Position numbers and translations under genes: made by a program. DNA of 64,000 bases from Effusibacillus lacus (GTDB lineage: Bacteria; Bacillota; Bacilli; Tumebacillales; Effusibacillaceae), in NCBI RefSeq assembly GCF_002335525.1, contig NZ_BDUF01000004.1, positions 41,154 through 105,153 on the forward strand, given 5' to 3'. Below are positions 43,382 through 52,555 of the stretch, piece by piece. Numbering within the stretch: the stretch's first letter is position 1; every line of letters starts with the position of its first letter. The notes beneath the pieces were generated by a model, which saw nothing but the letters and a program-made list of their open reading frames with translations, made no database searches and had not been told where the DNA came from.

Positions 43382-44890
43382 ATGATCCCGACACTGATCG
43401 GTGACCGAATGAAAAACTATATAGGCGGAACCTGGATGGAAGCGAAGACAGAACGTTACGAAGACATTCCCAACCCGGCAACCGGCGAACTGCTTGCGAA
43501 GGTGCCGCTTTCTTCGAAGGAAGATGTGGACGCGGCGGTGCAAGCGGCCAAAGCCGCATTCCCGGCATGGAGCCAGACTCCGGTTGTGGATCGGGCCCGG
43601 ATCATGTTCCGGTTTCAGCAGCTTCTGTTTCAACACCAGGATGAATTGGCCCGGATGATCACATTGGAAAACGGGAAAAATCTGGCCGAAGCTCAGGCGG
43701 AACTGCTGCGTGCCATAGAGATGGCAGAGTTTGCTGCCGGAATGCCCACTCTCTTGATGGGAGAATCCTTGCCGAACATTGCCAGAGACATAGATTCGGA
43801 AGTTCGCCGTTTCCCATTGGGAGTGGTGGCGGGAATCACGCCCTTCAACTTTCCGCTGATGGTCCCCATGTGGATGTACCCCATCGCCATCACTGCGGGC
43901 AATACCTTTGTTCTGAAGCCTTCCGAACGGACTCCTCTATCCTCGATTCGGGCGGCCGAACTGCTGAAAGAAGCGGGGCTGCCGGATGGAGTCTTCAATG
44001 TGGTAAACGGTGCCCACGATGTGGTGAACGGCCTGTTGGAGCACCCGGATGTGAAAGCGGTTTCCTTCGTCGGTTCCCAGCCGGTGGCCGAGTATATCTA
44101 CAGGACTGCCGCTGCCAATGGCAAGCGGGTGCAGGCGTTGGCAGGCGCCAAGAACCATCACCTGGTGATGCCGGATACCGACTTGCGACGGGCTGCCAAA
44201 ACCATTGTCAGTTCCGCTTTCGGCTGTGCCGGGGAAAGGTGCATGGCGGCAAGCGTTGTGGTGGCGGTAGACTCGATTGCAGATGAGTTGATCCAGTACC
44301 TGATAGAAGAATCGGATGCACTGAAGATGGGCAACGGCTTGGAAGCCGGGGTGGATCTGGGACCTGTCATCCGGCCTGCCCACCTTGAAAAGGTTCATGA
44401 CTACATTGAACGGGGCGTTGATGCCGGAGCCAGCCTGGTGAGAGACGGACGCAAGGATGCACTGCAGCATCGGCAAGGATACTTCCTTGGACCCACCATC
44501 TTTGATCAGGCGACCCCGGAAATGGTCATCGTGCGCGATGAAATCTTCGCTCCTGTCCTGAGCGTGGTGCGGGTAGCCGGTTTTGAAGAGGGCCTGGAAG
44601 CCATCAGCAAGTCCAGGTATGGTAACGGCGCCTGTATTTATACCGGAAGCGGCCGATTGGGCCGGGAATTCGTCCAGCGAGTGGAAGCGGGTATGGTCGG
44701 AGTCAATGTCGGCGTGCCGGCACCCATGGGATTCTTTGCTTTCTCCGGATGGAAGCAGTCCTTCTATGGGGATCTGCACGCCAACGGCAAGGACGGTGTG
44801 GAGTTCTTTACCAAGAAGAAGACGGTGACCTCCCGCTGGTTTGACGATGGGGAAATGAACATCGGCTCCCAAAAAACATTCGTGAAGTAA
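43382..44890 (+). CDS. mmsA: CoA-acylating (methyl)malonate-semialdehyde dehydrogenase
   Basis: 502 aa ALDH-superfamily enzyme. C287 (GCAGERCMAA) is the nucleophile; the GKNHHLVMPDTD-type stretch replaces the usual general-base motif, a hallmark of the CoA-dependent MmsA/IolA group. It converts malonate semialdehyde to acetyl-CoA or methylmalonate semialdehyde to propionyl-CoA, with CO2 release. Start ATG 43382 follows AAAGGGGGTACTCCC. Here it would finish catabolism of beta-alanine and beta-aminoisobutyrate made from uracil and thymine. The transaminase follows after 13 bp. Confidence 0.9.
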   Translation: MIPTLIGDRMKNYIGGTWMEAKTERYEDIPNPATGELLAKVPLSSKEDVDAAVQAAKAAFPAWSQTPVVDRARIMFRFQQLLFQHQDELARMITLENGKNLAEAQAELLRAIEMAEFAAGMPTLLMGESLPNIARDIDSEVRRFPLGVVAGITPFNFPLMVPMWMYPIAITAGNTFVLKPSERTPLSSIRAAELLKEAGLPDGVFNVVNGAHDVVNGLLEHPDVKAVSFVGSQPVAEYIYRTAAANGKRVQALAGAKNHHLVMPDTDLRRAAKTIVSSAFGCAGERCMAASVVVAVDSIADELIQYLIEESDALKMGNGLEAGVDLGPVIRPAHLEKVHDYIERGVDAGASLVRDGRKDALQHRQGYFLGPTIFDQATPEMVIVRDEIFAPVLSVVRVAGFEEGLEAISKSRYGNGACIYTGSGRLGREFVQRVEAGMVGVNVGVPAPMGFFAFSGWKQSFYGDLHANGKDGVEFFTKKKTVTSRWFDDGEMNIGSQKTFVK

Positions 44891-44903
44891 GGGAGGAATG
44901 GTC

Positions 44904-46274
44904 ATGGCGATGAAAGAGGCGTCCACAACGGCGCATACGGAAAATAAAGAATCGCTGTTGGAGAAAGATCGAACCTATATGTGGCACCACATGTCCCCTT
45001 ATAACCCCAATCCCATGATTGCCGCGGAGTCAAAGGGGGCGTGGGTTACCGATGTTGAAGGCAACGTGTATCTGGACGGGATGTCGGGGCTGTGGTGCGT
45101 CAATATCGGGTATGGGCGGCAAGAGTTGGCGGAAGCCGCTTATGAACAGTTAAAAACCCTTGCTTACTTCCCGTTGACCCAAAGCCATGTGCCGGGCATT
45201 AAACTGGCGGAAAAGATCAGCGAATGGCTGGGAGATGAATACCGGGTATTCTTCTCCAACAGCGGATCGGAAGCCAATGAAGTGGCCTTCAAGATCGCCC
45301 GTCAGTATCACCAGCAGAAAGGGCAGCCAAGCCGCTACAAAATCGTTTCCCGGTATCGTGCGTACCACGGGAACAGCATGGGCGCACTGGCAGCGACAGG
45401 CCAGGGAGTGCGCAAACACAAATACGAACCTCTGGCTCCCGGATTCCTGCATGTTCCCCCGCCCTACTGTTATCGCTGTCCTTTTGGCAAGACTTATGGC
45501 AGCTGCAACCTGGAGTGCGCCGAGGTATACGATCAGGTGATCAATTGGGAATGTGCCGAGACGGTGGCGGCCGTCATCATGGAGCCGACCATCACCGGTG
45601 GCGGCGTAATCGTACCCCCGCCCGAATACTTGCCCAAAGTCCGTGAAATCTGCGATAAACATGGGGTCTTGCTGATCATTGACGAAGTGATCTGCGGGGT
45701 AGGGAGATCGGGACAGAAATTCGGCCATCAGAATTTTGGAGTCAAACCGGATATTGTAACGATGGCCAAAGGAATTACCAGTGGCTATCTTCCGCTGTCG
45801 GCCACAGCTGTCCGTGCCGGGATCGCCGATTGCTTCAATGAAGCCGGAATCAACCAACACTTTCGTCATATCAATACATTCGGAGGAAATCCCGCAGCGT
45901 GTGCCCTGGCCCTCAAGAACATGGAACTGATAGAGGAAGAAGGGCTGATTCAAAGGGCGGAAGAATTGGGCCATGCACTCAGGGCAAAGCTTTCCGTCAT
46001 TGAAGACCATCCCAACGTGGGCGACATTCGAAGTTTTGGACTCATCTGCGGCATTGAAATGGTAGAAAACCGGGAGACCAAGGAACCGGCGGCACCGGAC
46101 AAAGTCGCTCAGGTGATCGGAGAATGCAAGAAGCGGAGGATGATCATCGGGAAAAATGGTGATACTGTGCCCGGCTTTCACAATATCCTGACATTGGCAC
46201 CGCCCTTCTCGACGACGGATGAAGACCTTGATTTTCTTGTTCGTGTTGTCAAAGAATCGTTTGACACTCTTTGA
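44904..46274 (+). CDS. Class III PLP aminotransferase, probable beta-alanine/beta-aminoisobutyrate:pyruvate transaminase
   Basis: 456 aa; ATG 44904 is 7 nt from GGGAGG, ATG 44898 is too close. PLP lysine K289 (TMAKGITSGYLP), with FFSNSGSEANEVAFK and IIDEVICGVGRSG motifs. Placed between the CoA-acylating dehydrogenase and alanine dehydrogenase, it should move the amino group of beta-alanine or beta-aminoisobutyrate to pyruvate, giving semialdehyde plus L-alanine. The internal CYRCPFGKTYGSCNLEC segment adds a cysteine cluster, a known feature in some of this group. Confidence 0.9.
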   Translation: MAMKEASTTAHTENKESLLEKDRTYMWHHMSPYNPNPMIAAESKGAWVTDVEGNVYLDGMSGLWCVNIGYGRQELAEAAYEQLKTLAYFPLTQSHVPGIKLAEKISEWLGDEYRVFFSNSGSEANEVAFKIARQYHQQKGQPSRYKIVSRYRAYHGNSMGALAATGQGVRKHKYEPLAPGFLHVPPPYCYRCPFGKTYGSCNLECAEVYDQVINWECAETVAAVIMEPTITGGGVIVPPPEYLPKVREICDKHGVLLIIDEVICGVGRSGQKFGHQNFGVKPDIVTMAKGITSGYLPLSATAVRAGIADCFNEAGINQHFRHINTFGGNPAACALALKNMELIEEEGLIQRAEELGHALRAKLSVIEDHPNVGDIRSFGLICGIEMVENRETKEPAAPDKVAQVIGECKKRRMIIGKNGDTVPGFHNILTLAPPFSTTDEDLDFLVRVVKESFDTL

Positions 46275-46317
46275 GGCTTCCCATTTAAAGTAATTCGGGG
46301 AAAGGAAGAGAAGCGGA

Positions 46318-47424
46318 ATGATCATTGGCGTTCCGAAAGAGATCAAGAACAATGAGAACCGGGTGGCCATGACACCGGCAGGAGTACAGACGCTTGCCGG
46401 TGCCGGACATACCGTGCTGGTAGAAACCAATGCCGGAGCCGGAAGCGGATTCCCGGACGACAGGTACCGGGCGGCCGGTGCGAGGATTGTGTCCGATGCG
46501 CAGAAATTATGGGAATCGGCCGAAATGATTGTCAAGGTGAAAGAACCAATCGCCGAAGAGTACAAGTATTTCCGGCCCGGCCTTATCCTGTTCGCCTATT
46601 TGCACCTGGCGGCCGCAGGCCTTTTGATCCATGAACTGATGGAGAAGGAGGTCACCGCCATCGCCTATGAAACGATCCAACTGGAAGACGGATCCCTCCC
46701 TCTCTTGGCACCCATGAGTGAAGTGGCAGGCAGGATGTCGATCCAGATCGGGGCCCATTTTCTGGAGAAGGCGCAGGGCGGCAGGGGACTGCTGCTTGGC
46801 GGGGTTCCCGGTGTGGAACCGGGGAACGTGGTCATCATCGGCGGAGGAATCGTAGGTGCCAACGCGGCTCAAATCGCGTTGGGGATGCGGGCCAAAGTGA
46901 CAATTCTGGAAAACAATCCGAAACGGCTGCGGGAGTTGGACGAACAATTCCAGGGCCGGGTGCAGGTGATCATGTCCAACGCTTACAATATTGCGAAGGC
47001 AGTATCGGAAGCGGACTTGCTGATTGGGGCTGTGCTGCTGCCGGGGGCCAAGGCTCCCCGCCTTGTGACGGAAGAGATGGTCAGCCGCATGAAGCCGGGT
47101 TCCGTGATCGTGGATGTAGCGGTGGATCAAGGAGGATGCATCGAAACGGTTGACCGGGTGACTACCCACGACAACCCGACCTATCTCAAACACGGGGTTG
47201 TTCACTACTGTGTGGCCAATATACCCGGAGCCGTTCCTCACACCTCCACCCTGGCTTTGACCAACGTGACACTTCCTTATGTAGTAAAACTGGCAAACAA
47301 GGGCGTGCAGCAAGCCATTGCCGAATATCCCGACCTGCGCAAGGGCGTCAATGTGATGGGAGGCAAGGTCACCCACGAAGCGGTGGCTGCCACCTTTCAG
47401 CTGGAACCTTGTACGGTTGCTTGA
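46318..47424 (+). CDS. ald: Alanine dehydrogenase
   Basis: 368 aa, standard length. The N-terminus [20 protein letters not shown] and the NAD motif [20 protein letters not shown] near residue 172 are characteristic. It oxidises L-alanine to pyruvate and ammonia, regenerating the amino acceptor for the transaminase encoded 43 bp upstream, so nitrogen from pyrimidines leaves as ammonium. A hairpin array and terminator follow. Elsewhere Ald also serves spore germination and alanine use. Confidence 0.94.
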   Translation: MIIGVPKEIKNNENRVAMTPAGVQTLAGAGHTVLVETNAGAGSGFPDDRYRAAGARIVSDAQKLWESAEMIVKVKEPIAEEYKYFRPGLILFAYLHLAAAGLLIHELMEKEVTAIAYETIQLEDGSLPLLAPMSEVAGRMSIQIGAHFLEKAQGGRGLLLGGVPGVEPGNVVIIGGGIVGANAAQIALGMRAKVTILENNPKRLRELDEQFQGRVQVIMSNAYNIAKAVSEADLLIGAVLLPGAKAPRLVTEEMVSRMKPGSVIVDVAVDQGGCIETVDRVTTHDNPTYLKHGVVHYCVANIPGAVPHTSTLALTNVTLPYVVKLANKGVQQAIAEYPDLRKGVNVMGGKVTHEAVAATFQLEPCTVA

Positions 47425-47517
47425 TTGTACTGATATCCAAGCTTCTCCGCGATATTTGACGGAGGGCAGAAAGGATTTGAAATTACAGGAGAAGATCCAG
47501 AATTTTGTTGACTAGGA

Positions 47518-47702
47518 CTAACGGCATCCAGTGCCGTTAATCAACTTCAGGTCAGAAGATAACGGCATCCGGTGCCGTTAAACAACTTCAGGTCAGGAGA
47601 TAGCGGCATCCAGTGCCGTTAAACAACTTCAGGTCAGGAGATAGCGGCATCCGGTGCCGTTAAACAACTTCAGGTCAGGAGATAACGGCATCCAGTGCCG
47701 TT
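47518..47702. repeat. Tandem array of five hairpins, 41-bp period
   Basis: Five copies of the hairpin AACGGCA-TCCAG-TGCCGTT begin at 47520, 47561, 47602, 47643 and 47684, exactly 41 bp apart. The segments between are the same sequence (AACAACTTCAGGTCAGGAG), so this is a tandem repeat, not CRISPR. Copies 2 and 4 share a TCCGG loop and copies 1, 3 and 5 a TCCAG loop, while copies 3 and 4 share AGCGGCA. The 375-bp gap between ald and htrA contains little else. Confidence 0.9.
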
Positions 47703-47714
47703 ATCTCCTGTTTT
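47676..47714 (+). terminator. Long terminator formed by last unit of hairpin array
   Basis: CAGGAGATAACGGCA (47676-47690) pairs perfectly with TGCCGTTATCTCCTG (47696-47710) over 15 bp around a 5-nt loop, followed by TTTTGTAT. It is the only array copy with this extended stem, and is the natural terminator for ald. Confidence 0.8.
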
Positions 47715-47800
47715 GTATCTAAATTTGGACATTTGGCTGACACATTTATTGATTATAGTAGTTTTCGAGTAAGAAATACACGTTATAGGAGGTATTGAAC

Positions 47801-48964
47801 ATGGGATTCTATGATGATTCTGCTAAAAATCATAAACGTCTTTCTGCAAAGACCTGGATAACTTTAGTGGTGTCTGCAAGTTTACTGGGATCAGGTACGA
47901 CAACTGCGTTAATGCTGCCTTTTCTTACAGGAACAAAGCAGATCAAACTTTCACAAACCAACACTGCTTTAGCCGAGGAAAATCCTGCTGCTGTTCAATC
48001 AGTTGCATTGAACGTTAATTCCGAGATTATTCAAGCTGTCAACAAAGCAAAGCCCGCAGTTGTCACGGTTGTCAATCTACAAAACGATGGGGGACGGTTC
48101 TATGGGAATCAGGCACATGAAGCGGGCAAAGGGTCTGGCGTTGTAATTGACAGGAAAGGACACATTGTAACGAATAACCATGTGGTGGAAGGCGCATCCC
48201 AGGTCCGGGTTCTTGTCAATGGACAAACAGTCAACGCCAAAATATTGGGAACCGACGCTCTGACCGATCTGGCTGTACTTGAAATCCCAACTGATAAAGT
48301 CGATGGCATTGAACCTATAGAAATCGGAATATCCGAATCACTGCAAATTGGTGAGCCTGCCATTGCGATCGGCAATCCATTGGGAGAATTTGAACAAACG
48401 GTAACTGTTGGAGTCATATCTGCAAAGAATCGTAAATTGCCCACCCAAGATCGAGCGGGGAATATCGTTTATGAACAGACGGTGCTTCAGACGGATGCGG
48501 CAATCAACCCGGGGAACTCTGGAGGCGCCCTTGTGAATGTAAAAGGGCAGTTGATTGGAATTAACTCAGCAAAAATTGCTTCATCCGGAGTTGAGGGATT
48601 AGGATTTGCCATTCCGATCGACGAAGCAAAACCCATCATCGAACAGTTGATAACAAACGGGAAAGTGATCAGGCCGGCATTAGGTGTCTCTGTCAGCTGG
48701 GAAGTGAAGAACATTCCGGCTAATTACCGGAAGGAATTGCCGGTGGATTACGGTGTGATAGTGGAAGCCGCATCCGGCCCGGCCCAAAAAGCGGGAATCG
48801 AAAGCGGAGATGTGATTGTACAAATCGACAATGTCAAAATCAACACCTTTTTGGACATGCGAAAGTATCTGTTCAGCAAGCAGCCAGGCGATACGGTGAA
48901 AGTGACTTTCTATCGGGATTCGGAGGAAAGGACTGTCTCGGTTCCATTACAGGAATTGAAGTGA
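47801..48964 (+). CDS. HtrA/DegP-like membrane-anchored serine protease
   Basis: 387 aa; ATG 47801 follows ATAGGAGGT (a TTG two codons earlier is in frame). One N-terminal membrane helix (TWITLVVSASLLGSG), then a trypsin-like domain with the triad H127 (NNHVVEG), D156 (TDLAVLEI) and S240 (GNSGGAL), and a C-terminal PDZ domain ending near residue 385. HtrA proteases degrade misfolded exported proteins outside the membrane. The spacing and single PDZ match HtrA/HtrB/YyxA of Bacillus. No CssRS two-component gene is adjacent. Confidence 0.93.
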   Translation: MGFYDDSAKNHKRLSAKTWITLVVSASLLGSGTTTALMLPFLTGTKQIKLSQTNTALAEENPAAVQSVALNVNSEIIQAVNKAKPAVVTVVNLQNDGGRFYGNQAHEAGKGSGVVIDRKGHIVTNNHVVEGASQVRVLVNGQTVNAKILGTDALTDLAVLEIPTDKVDGIEPIEIGISESLQIGEPAIAIGNPLGEFEQTVTVGVISAKNRKLPTQDRAGNIVYEQTVLQTDAAINPGNSGGALVNVKGQLIGINSAKIASSGVEGLGFAIPIDEAKPIIEQLITNGKVIRPALGVSVSWEVKNIPANYRKELPVDYGVIVEAASGPAQKAGIESGDVIVQIDNVKINTFLDMRKYLFSKQPGDTVKVTFYRDSEERTVSVPLQELK

Positions 48965-49082
48965 TAAAAAAGCACCTGGCCTTTTTTGTTGCGATTTCCA
49001 GCAGGATCAGTTTATGGCATCATAAACGAAAGGATGTGTTTTGCCAAAGTCCGAAAGGTCACTTGGGAAGGGGCTTCTATCT

Positions 49083-49760
49083 ATGTCTGTGAATATTGTC
49101 TCCATTAGCGTTGGAAAACCCGCAACGATTCTGTATCACGGCAGAGAATTGTCAACGGGAATCTACAAAAAGTCCACCAGCCAGCCTTTGTATTTGTCGA
49201 GGTTAAATTTTGACGGGGACGGTCAGGCGGATCTGGCTCATCATGGCGGACCGGATAAAGCGGTTTGTGTGTATCCTTTTGAACACTATCCTTATTGGGA
49301 AAAAGAGCTGAACAGAACCCTCGGGCCGGGAGCGTTTGGTGAAAATCTGACCCTTCAAGGGTTACCGGAGAAAGATGTCTGTATAGGAGACATTTTTGAA
49401 TTGGGGGAAGCCATTGTACAAGTCAGCCAGCCCCGACAACCCTGTCATAAACTCGCAAAAAAATTTGATGTGCCTGATCTTCCGGTTCGGGTCCAGAACA
49501 CCGGTTTCACGGGGTATTATTTTAGGGTTCTGAAAGAAGGATGGGTAACGAAAGAGAAACCGATGCTGCTGCTTGAACGTCATCCTAAGAAAGTTTCGGT
49601 CCAGTTTGCCAACCGGATGATGCACCACGATAAGAACAATATGGAAGAGGTCAAGCGGCTCCTTGAAGTTCAGGAGCTCTCCGAAAATTGGCGACAGACT
49701 TTACTAAAGCGGCTCGAGGTGAAAGAGGTCGACACCAAACGGAGAATTGAAGGAGAATAA
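49083..49760 (+). CDS. MOSC-domain protein (YiiM-like)
   Basis: 225 aa from ATG 49083 with GGAAGGGG upstream; a TTG at 49041 with AAAGG would add 14 residues, but the start here gives the usual family length. DLAHHGGPDKAVCVYPFEHYP near residue 55 is the family signature, and QPRQPCHKLAKKF carries the conserved Cys for metal-sulfur binding. MOSC proteins handle molybdenum-cofactor-linked sulfur or reduce N-hydroxylated compounds such as 6-hydroxylaminopurine (YiiM/YcbX). Confidence 0.87.
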   Translation: MSVNIVSISVGKPATILYHGRELSTGIYKKSTSQPLYLSRLNFDGDGQADLAHHGGPDKAVCVYPFEHYPYWEKELNRTLGPGAFGENLTLQGLPEKDVCIGDIFELGEAIVQVSQPRQPCHKLAKKFDVPDLPVRVQNTGFTGYYFRVLKEGWVTKEKPMLLLERHPKKVSVQFANRMMHHDKNNMEEVKRLLEVQELSENWRQTLLKRLEVKEVDTKRRIEGE

Positions 49761-49768
49761 GATAAACA

Positions 49769-49787
49769 AGCCCCCAAAAAGGGGGCT
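49769..49787 (+). terminator. Hairpin between MOSC and minus-strand gene
   Basis: AGCCCCC-AAAAA-GGGGGCT gives a 7-bp G/C stem. A T-tract is missing on the + side but the loop supplies T5 only within the hairpin on the minus side; so activity is uncertain. Confidence 0.5.
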
Positions 49788-49822
49788 CTCCTACCGAGGC
49801 TTATCCATCAAGGCTTGACCCA

Positions 49823-50176
49823 TCAATGAAGATCCTCGTTCACCCAGCCCCAGCTCTCTACCGAGTCGGGGTTTTCTTTGTGCGGATCGCGCTTCATCAA
49901 TTGATTGGCGGCCTGCAGGCGCATCACGGCGTTGTATACATCCGGCGTGTCATCATTTGCAGATCCGGTTTTAGTCATGTGGCCAAAAGGGCGCATCACG
50001 GCGTTGTATACATCCGGCGTGTCATCTTTCAGGAATCCCAGGGCTTCCTCGATTAACTGTCCGGGTATGGCAGTTTCCTTAGTAGTGGCGGACAATTGCT
50101 CAGGGGTGGCAGCCAATTTCCCAGAGGCAGCAGAATGTTGGCTGAGGCTTGGATTGGGAGTGTGGTGCTCCGTCAT
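49823..50176 (-). CDS. Hypothetical protein with an in-frame internal duplication
   Basis: 117 aa, start after GGAGGCAGCACC. The motif DDTPDVYNAVMR occurs twice, 24 residues apart. At DNA level 49918-49954 and 49990-50026 are identical over 37 bp, so the duplication is recent or constrained. The N-terminus is Ser/Thr/His-rich and the C-terminus charged and acidic (WGWVNEDLH end). No family recognised. It is 11 bp downstream of dps on the same strand, likely co-transcribed, pointing to a stress or spore role by association. Confidence 0.75.
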   Translation of the reverse strand: MTEHHTPNPSLSQHSAASGKLAATPEQLSATTKETAIPGQLIEEALGFLKDDTPDVYNAVMRPFGHMTKTGSANDDTPDVYNAVMRLQAANQLMKRDPHKENPDSVESWGWVNEDLH

Positions 50177-50187
50177 GGTGCTGCCTC

Positions 50188-50628
50188 CTAGCTCTTTGAC
50201 GCGAATGCCTTTAACATCCAGACGTGTTTCTCCAATTGGGTGTGAATGGCCAACAGCAAGTCGGAGGTCGTTTCGTCATTGGCCTGCTGGGCAATTTCCA
50301 TACCTTGTTTTAATTCCGAAATGAGAGTGGAATAATCCCCAATCAGGGTTGACACCATCTGCTCGGCGGATTCGTTTCCGCTGGCTTCCTTTACACTGGA
50401 GGTTTCCAGCGCTTCCCGCATGGTTGCGACCGGCTTTCCTCCGACGGCCAGCAACCGCTCTGCCAACTCGTCAATATGCAAAGCCGCTTCGTTGTAGAAT
50501 TCTTCAAACTTGGCATGCAGGGTGAAAAACTGGGACCCCTGGACATACCAATGATAGTTGTGAAGCTTTACATACAAGACAGTCCAGTTGGCAATTTGTT
50601 TGTTTAAGACGGACGCGACATTGTTCAT
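50188..50628 (-). CDS. dps: Dps-family DNA-protecting ferritin-like protein
   Basis: 146 aa. The ferroxidase-site residues appear in [17 protein letters not shown] and [20 protein letters not shown] near residues 22-62, as in Dps/MrgA. Such dodecamers oxidise and store iron and protect DNA in starvation or peroxide stress. It is transcribed with the downstream 117-aa gene. PerR control is typical for the family in Bacillales, but no PerR box was recognised in the 130 bp upstream. Confidence 0.93.
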   Translation of the reverse strand: MNNVASVLNKQIANWTVLYVKLHNYHWYVQGSQFFTLHAKFEEFYNEAALHIDELAERLLAVGGKPVATMREALETSSVKEASGNESAEQMVSTLIGDYSTLISELKQGMEIAQQANDETTSDLLLAIHTQLEKHVWMLKAFASKS

Positions 50629-50763
50629 TCTTGAAAACTCCTTCCCTCTATGGAATAATTTGCATAATCATATTTTACACTTGTCAGATTGGAAGCACTG
50701 TAGGGCAGCACACTTTTTCCTAAACGAAATGTGAACAATGTGTACTTGTAGGAGGTTCCCATA

Positions 50764-51123
50764 ATGGCTGACGTTTTATTCATTCAATACCCAAAATGCA
50801 CAACTTGCCGCAATGCAAAGAAATACCTGGAAAGCAAAGGGGTGGTCTTTGAAGACCGTCATATTGTGGACAATCCTCCGACGAAGGAGGAACTCCGCAC
50901 CTGGATCGGCAAAAGCGGACTTGATATACGGAAGTGGTTCAACACCAGCGGTCAGAAATACCGCGAACTTGGGATCAAGGACAAGCTGAAGAATATGAAC
51001 GAAGAGGAAATTCTGGACTTGCTTGCCTCAGATGGGATGCTGATGAAACGCCCGATTATCGTGAAGGGCGACAAGGTGACCATCGGATTCAAGCCGGATG
51101 AAACGGACAAGGTGTTGAGTTGA
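50764..51123 (+). CDS. ArsC/Spx-family protein (YusI-like)
   Basis: 119 aa with a redox-type CxxC near the start (YPKCTTCRNAKKYL) and the ArsC-like core KWFNTSGQKYRELGI and ASDGMLMKRPI. It matches Bacillus YusI in length and motifs rather than Spx, lacking Spx's long C-terminal tail. These thioredoxin-fold proteins are of unproven activity, though annotated as arsenate reductase family. Start ATG 50764 follows TAGGAGGTTCCC. Its stop overlaps the next gene by TGATG. Confidence 0.85.
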   Translation: MADVLFIQYPKCTTCRNAKKYLESKGVVFEDRHIVDNPPTKEELRTWIGKSGLDIRKWFNTSGQKYRELGIKDKLKNMNEEEILDLLASDGMLMKRPIIVKGDKVTIGFKPDETDKVLS

Positions 51124-52349
51124 TGGATTTGCAAACGCGACGAACGCAACTGCCAAATGGCTTGCGGATACTTACGCAGCGTACCCCGCATTATAGGGGG
51201 GCGGTGGCACTGTTTCGCTTTGGAGTAGGCTCTGCTTATGAGTCGAGTGACGGTTGGGGTACGGCCCACTTTTTGGAACACATGATCTTTCAGGGGACAG
51301 CCGACAAGGATCATGACACCCTTATGATGGAACTGGCTCGCCTGGGGGCGACGGCAAACGCATCCACAGGCTTTGAATCCACTGTTTTTGAGTTGACTTC
51401 CCCCGCTGAAACCCTTCTTCCCTCCTTGCATATTATGTCGGAGATGTTGGACAGGTTTCACCTGGCCCCGGAACTGATTGATCTGGAACGGGATATTATC
51501 CTGGAAGAATGGCGCATGACACGGGACGAACCCTCCCAGTGGGGGGAAGATTGTCTTTATCATCAGGTTCTGGGGGATTTCGGCCATCCGATCCTTGGCA
51601 CGGAAGAGAGTTTGCAGTCAATGGACCGGAAGAGATTGCTGGAGTTTGCCAATGCTTATTACACTCCCGACAACATGATTGTTTCTGTAGTCGGAGATGT
51701 GGAGCATGAACGTATTGTGGAGGCACTGGGCCAATGGTTTGGCGACAACCGGAGCAAAGCATTGCCAAAACCGCTTGTCCCCATCCGCCAGTCCTACCGG
51801 CTGCACTCTGAGGAAGAACACGAACTGTTGCATGTATTCTTTGGATTTCATGCACCTCCTTTAGGCAGCGGCAGGCTGCCGGCTTTTGACGTCCTGGGAT
51901 CGGTGTTGGGAGGCGATTCCTGGTCACGTTTGTTCCGAAAGGTGCGAAATGAGCTGGGGCTTGCCTACTCCATCAGTGGATTCTATTCCGGGTGGCAGGA
52001 TATGGGGCTGTTCGGTGTGCAGTCGGCCACACAGCCGGATCAGGCACAAAAGTTGGTTGACACCATCCGGCATGAAATTTCTGTTGTACAACACGACTTA
52101 ACAGAGGATGAGGTGGAGTTGGCGAAGGCTGTACTGCAAGCAAACATTCTGTTCGGTTCCGACCAGGTCGGCTGGCGGGCGGAACGCATCTTGCATGACG
52201 AAGCTGTTTTTGGGAAGATGCGCGGTATTGAGGAAGACTTGCAGGCGATCACCAATGTAAAAAGGGAAGATGTGCTGGAATTGGCGGAATTTCATCTGGA
52301 TTTGGGCAAATCCACACTGGTCACAGTCGGAAATGTGGATGTACAATGA
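51123..52349 (+). CDS. M16-family zinc metallopeptidase
   Basis: 408 aa. The inverted zinc motif H49-FLE-H53 (AHFLEHM) with E52 and the downstream Glu is typical of M16 peptidases, and the C-terminal half-domain (LLHVFFGFHAPP) is present. Family members process small peptides or act as pre-protein processors. Start ATG 51123 overlaps the previous stop; TTG 51120 is an alternative. It is not linked to a second M16 subunit gene here, so it may act as a single-chain enzyme. Confidence 0.9.
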   Translation: MDLQTRRTQLPNGLRILTQRTPHYRGAVALFRFGVGSAYESSDGWGTAHFLEHMIFQGTADKDHDTLMMELARLGATANASTGFESTVFELTSPAETLLPSLHIMSEMLDRFHLAPELIDLERDIILEEWRMTRDEPSQWGEDCLYHQVLGDFGHPILGTEESLQSMDRKRLLEFANAYYTPDNMIVSVVGDVEHERIVEALGQWFGDNRSKALPKPLVPIRQSYRLHSEEEHELLHVFFGFHAPPLGSGRLPAFDVLGSVLGGDSWSRLFRKVRNELGLAYSISGFYSGWQDMGLFGVQSATQPDQAQKLVDTIRHEISVVQHDLTEDEVELAKAVLQANILFGSDQVGWRAERILHDEAVFGKMRGIEEDLQAITNVKREDVLELAEFHLDLGKSTLVTVGNVDVQ

Positions 52350-52353
52350 GAAA

Positions 52354-52380
52354 GGGATCGCAATTGTTGATTGCGATCCC
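52354..52380. terminator. Hairpin between convergent genes
   Basis: GGGATCGCAAT pairs with ATTGCGATCCC (11 bp, 5-nt loop). A CCCTTTCTC tract on the minus side supports use as terminator for the small minus-strand gene; no T-tract follows on the + side. Confidence 0.55.
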
Positions 52381-52387
52381 TCAATCG

Positions 52388-52555
52388 TTACGCGGTCGCT
52401 GTGTCGGTCAATGCCGATTTCACCTGATGGCCGGGGCATTCGGAGACAATCTGTACATTGTAAACGAAGGTGCCGGCGTTGAGGCAAACTTTTGCGTTCT
52501 CCATGTCAATTCCGCAAGGGCGGGCATGCAGGCATGTGGTACAGTTCTTTGTCAT
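52388..52555 (-). CDS. Small cysteine-rich protein
   Basis: 55 aa from ATG 52555 after GGACAGGAGGAAATCC. Four cysteines in its first half (MTKNCTTCLHARPCGID and KVCLN) and one more at SECPGH suggest a zinc- or metal-binding fold. No family recognised. It is convergent with the M16 gene and divergent from dapF. Confidence 0.65.
   Translation of the reverse strand: MTKNCTTCLHARPCGIDMENAKVCLNAGTFVYNVQIVSECPGHQVKSALTDTATA

Noticed and set aside
45150..46565. A 471-codon open frame antisense to the transaminase and Ald
   Set aside because: Spans two confirmed opposite-strand genes and their intergenic gap, has no recognisable domain, so it is a codon-bias shadow.
47518..47710. CRISPR array
   Set aside because: The segments between hairpins are identical, not unique spacers, and no cas genes are near.
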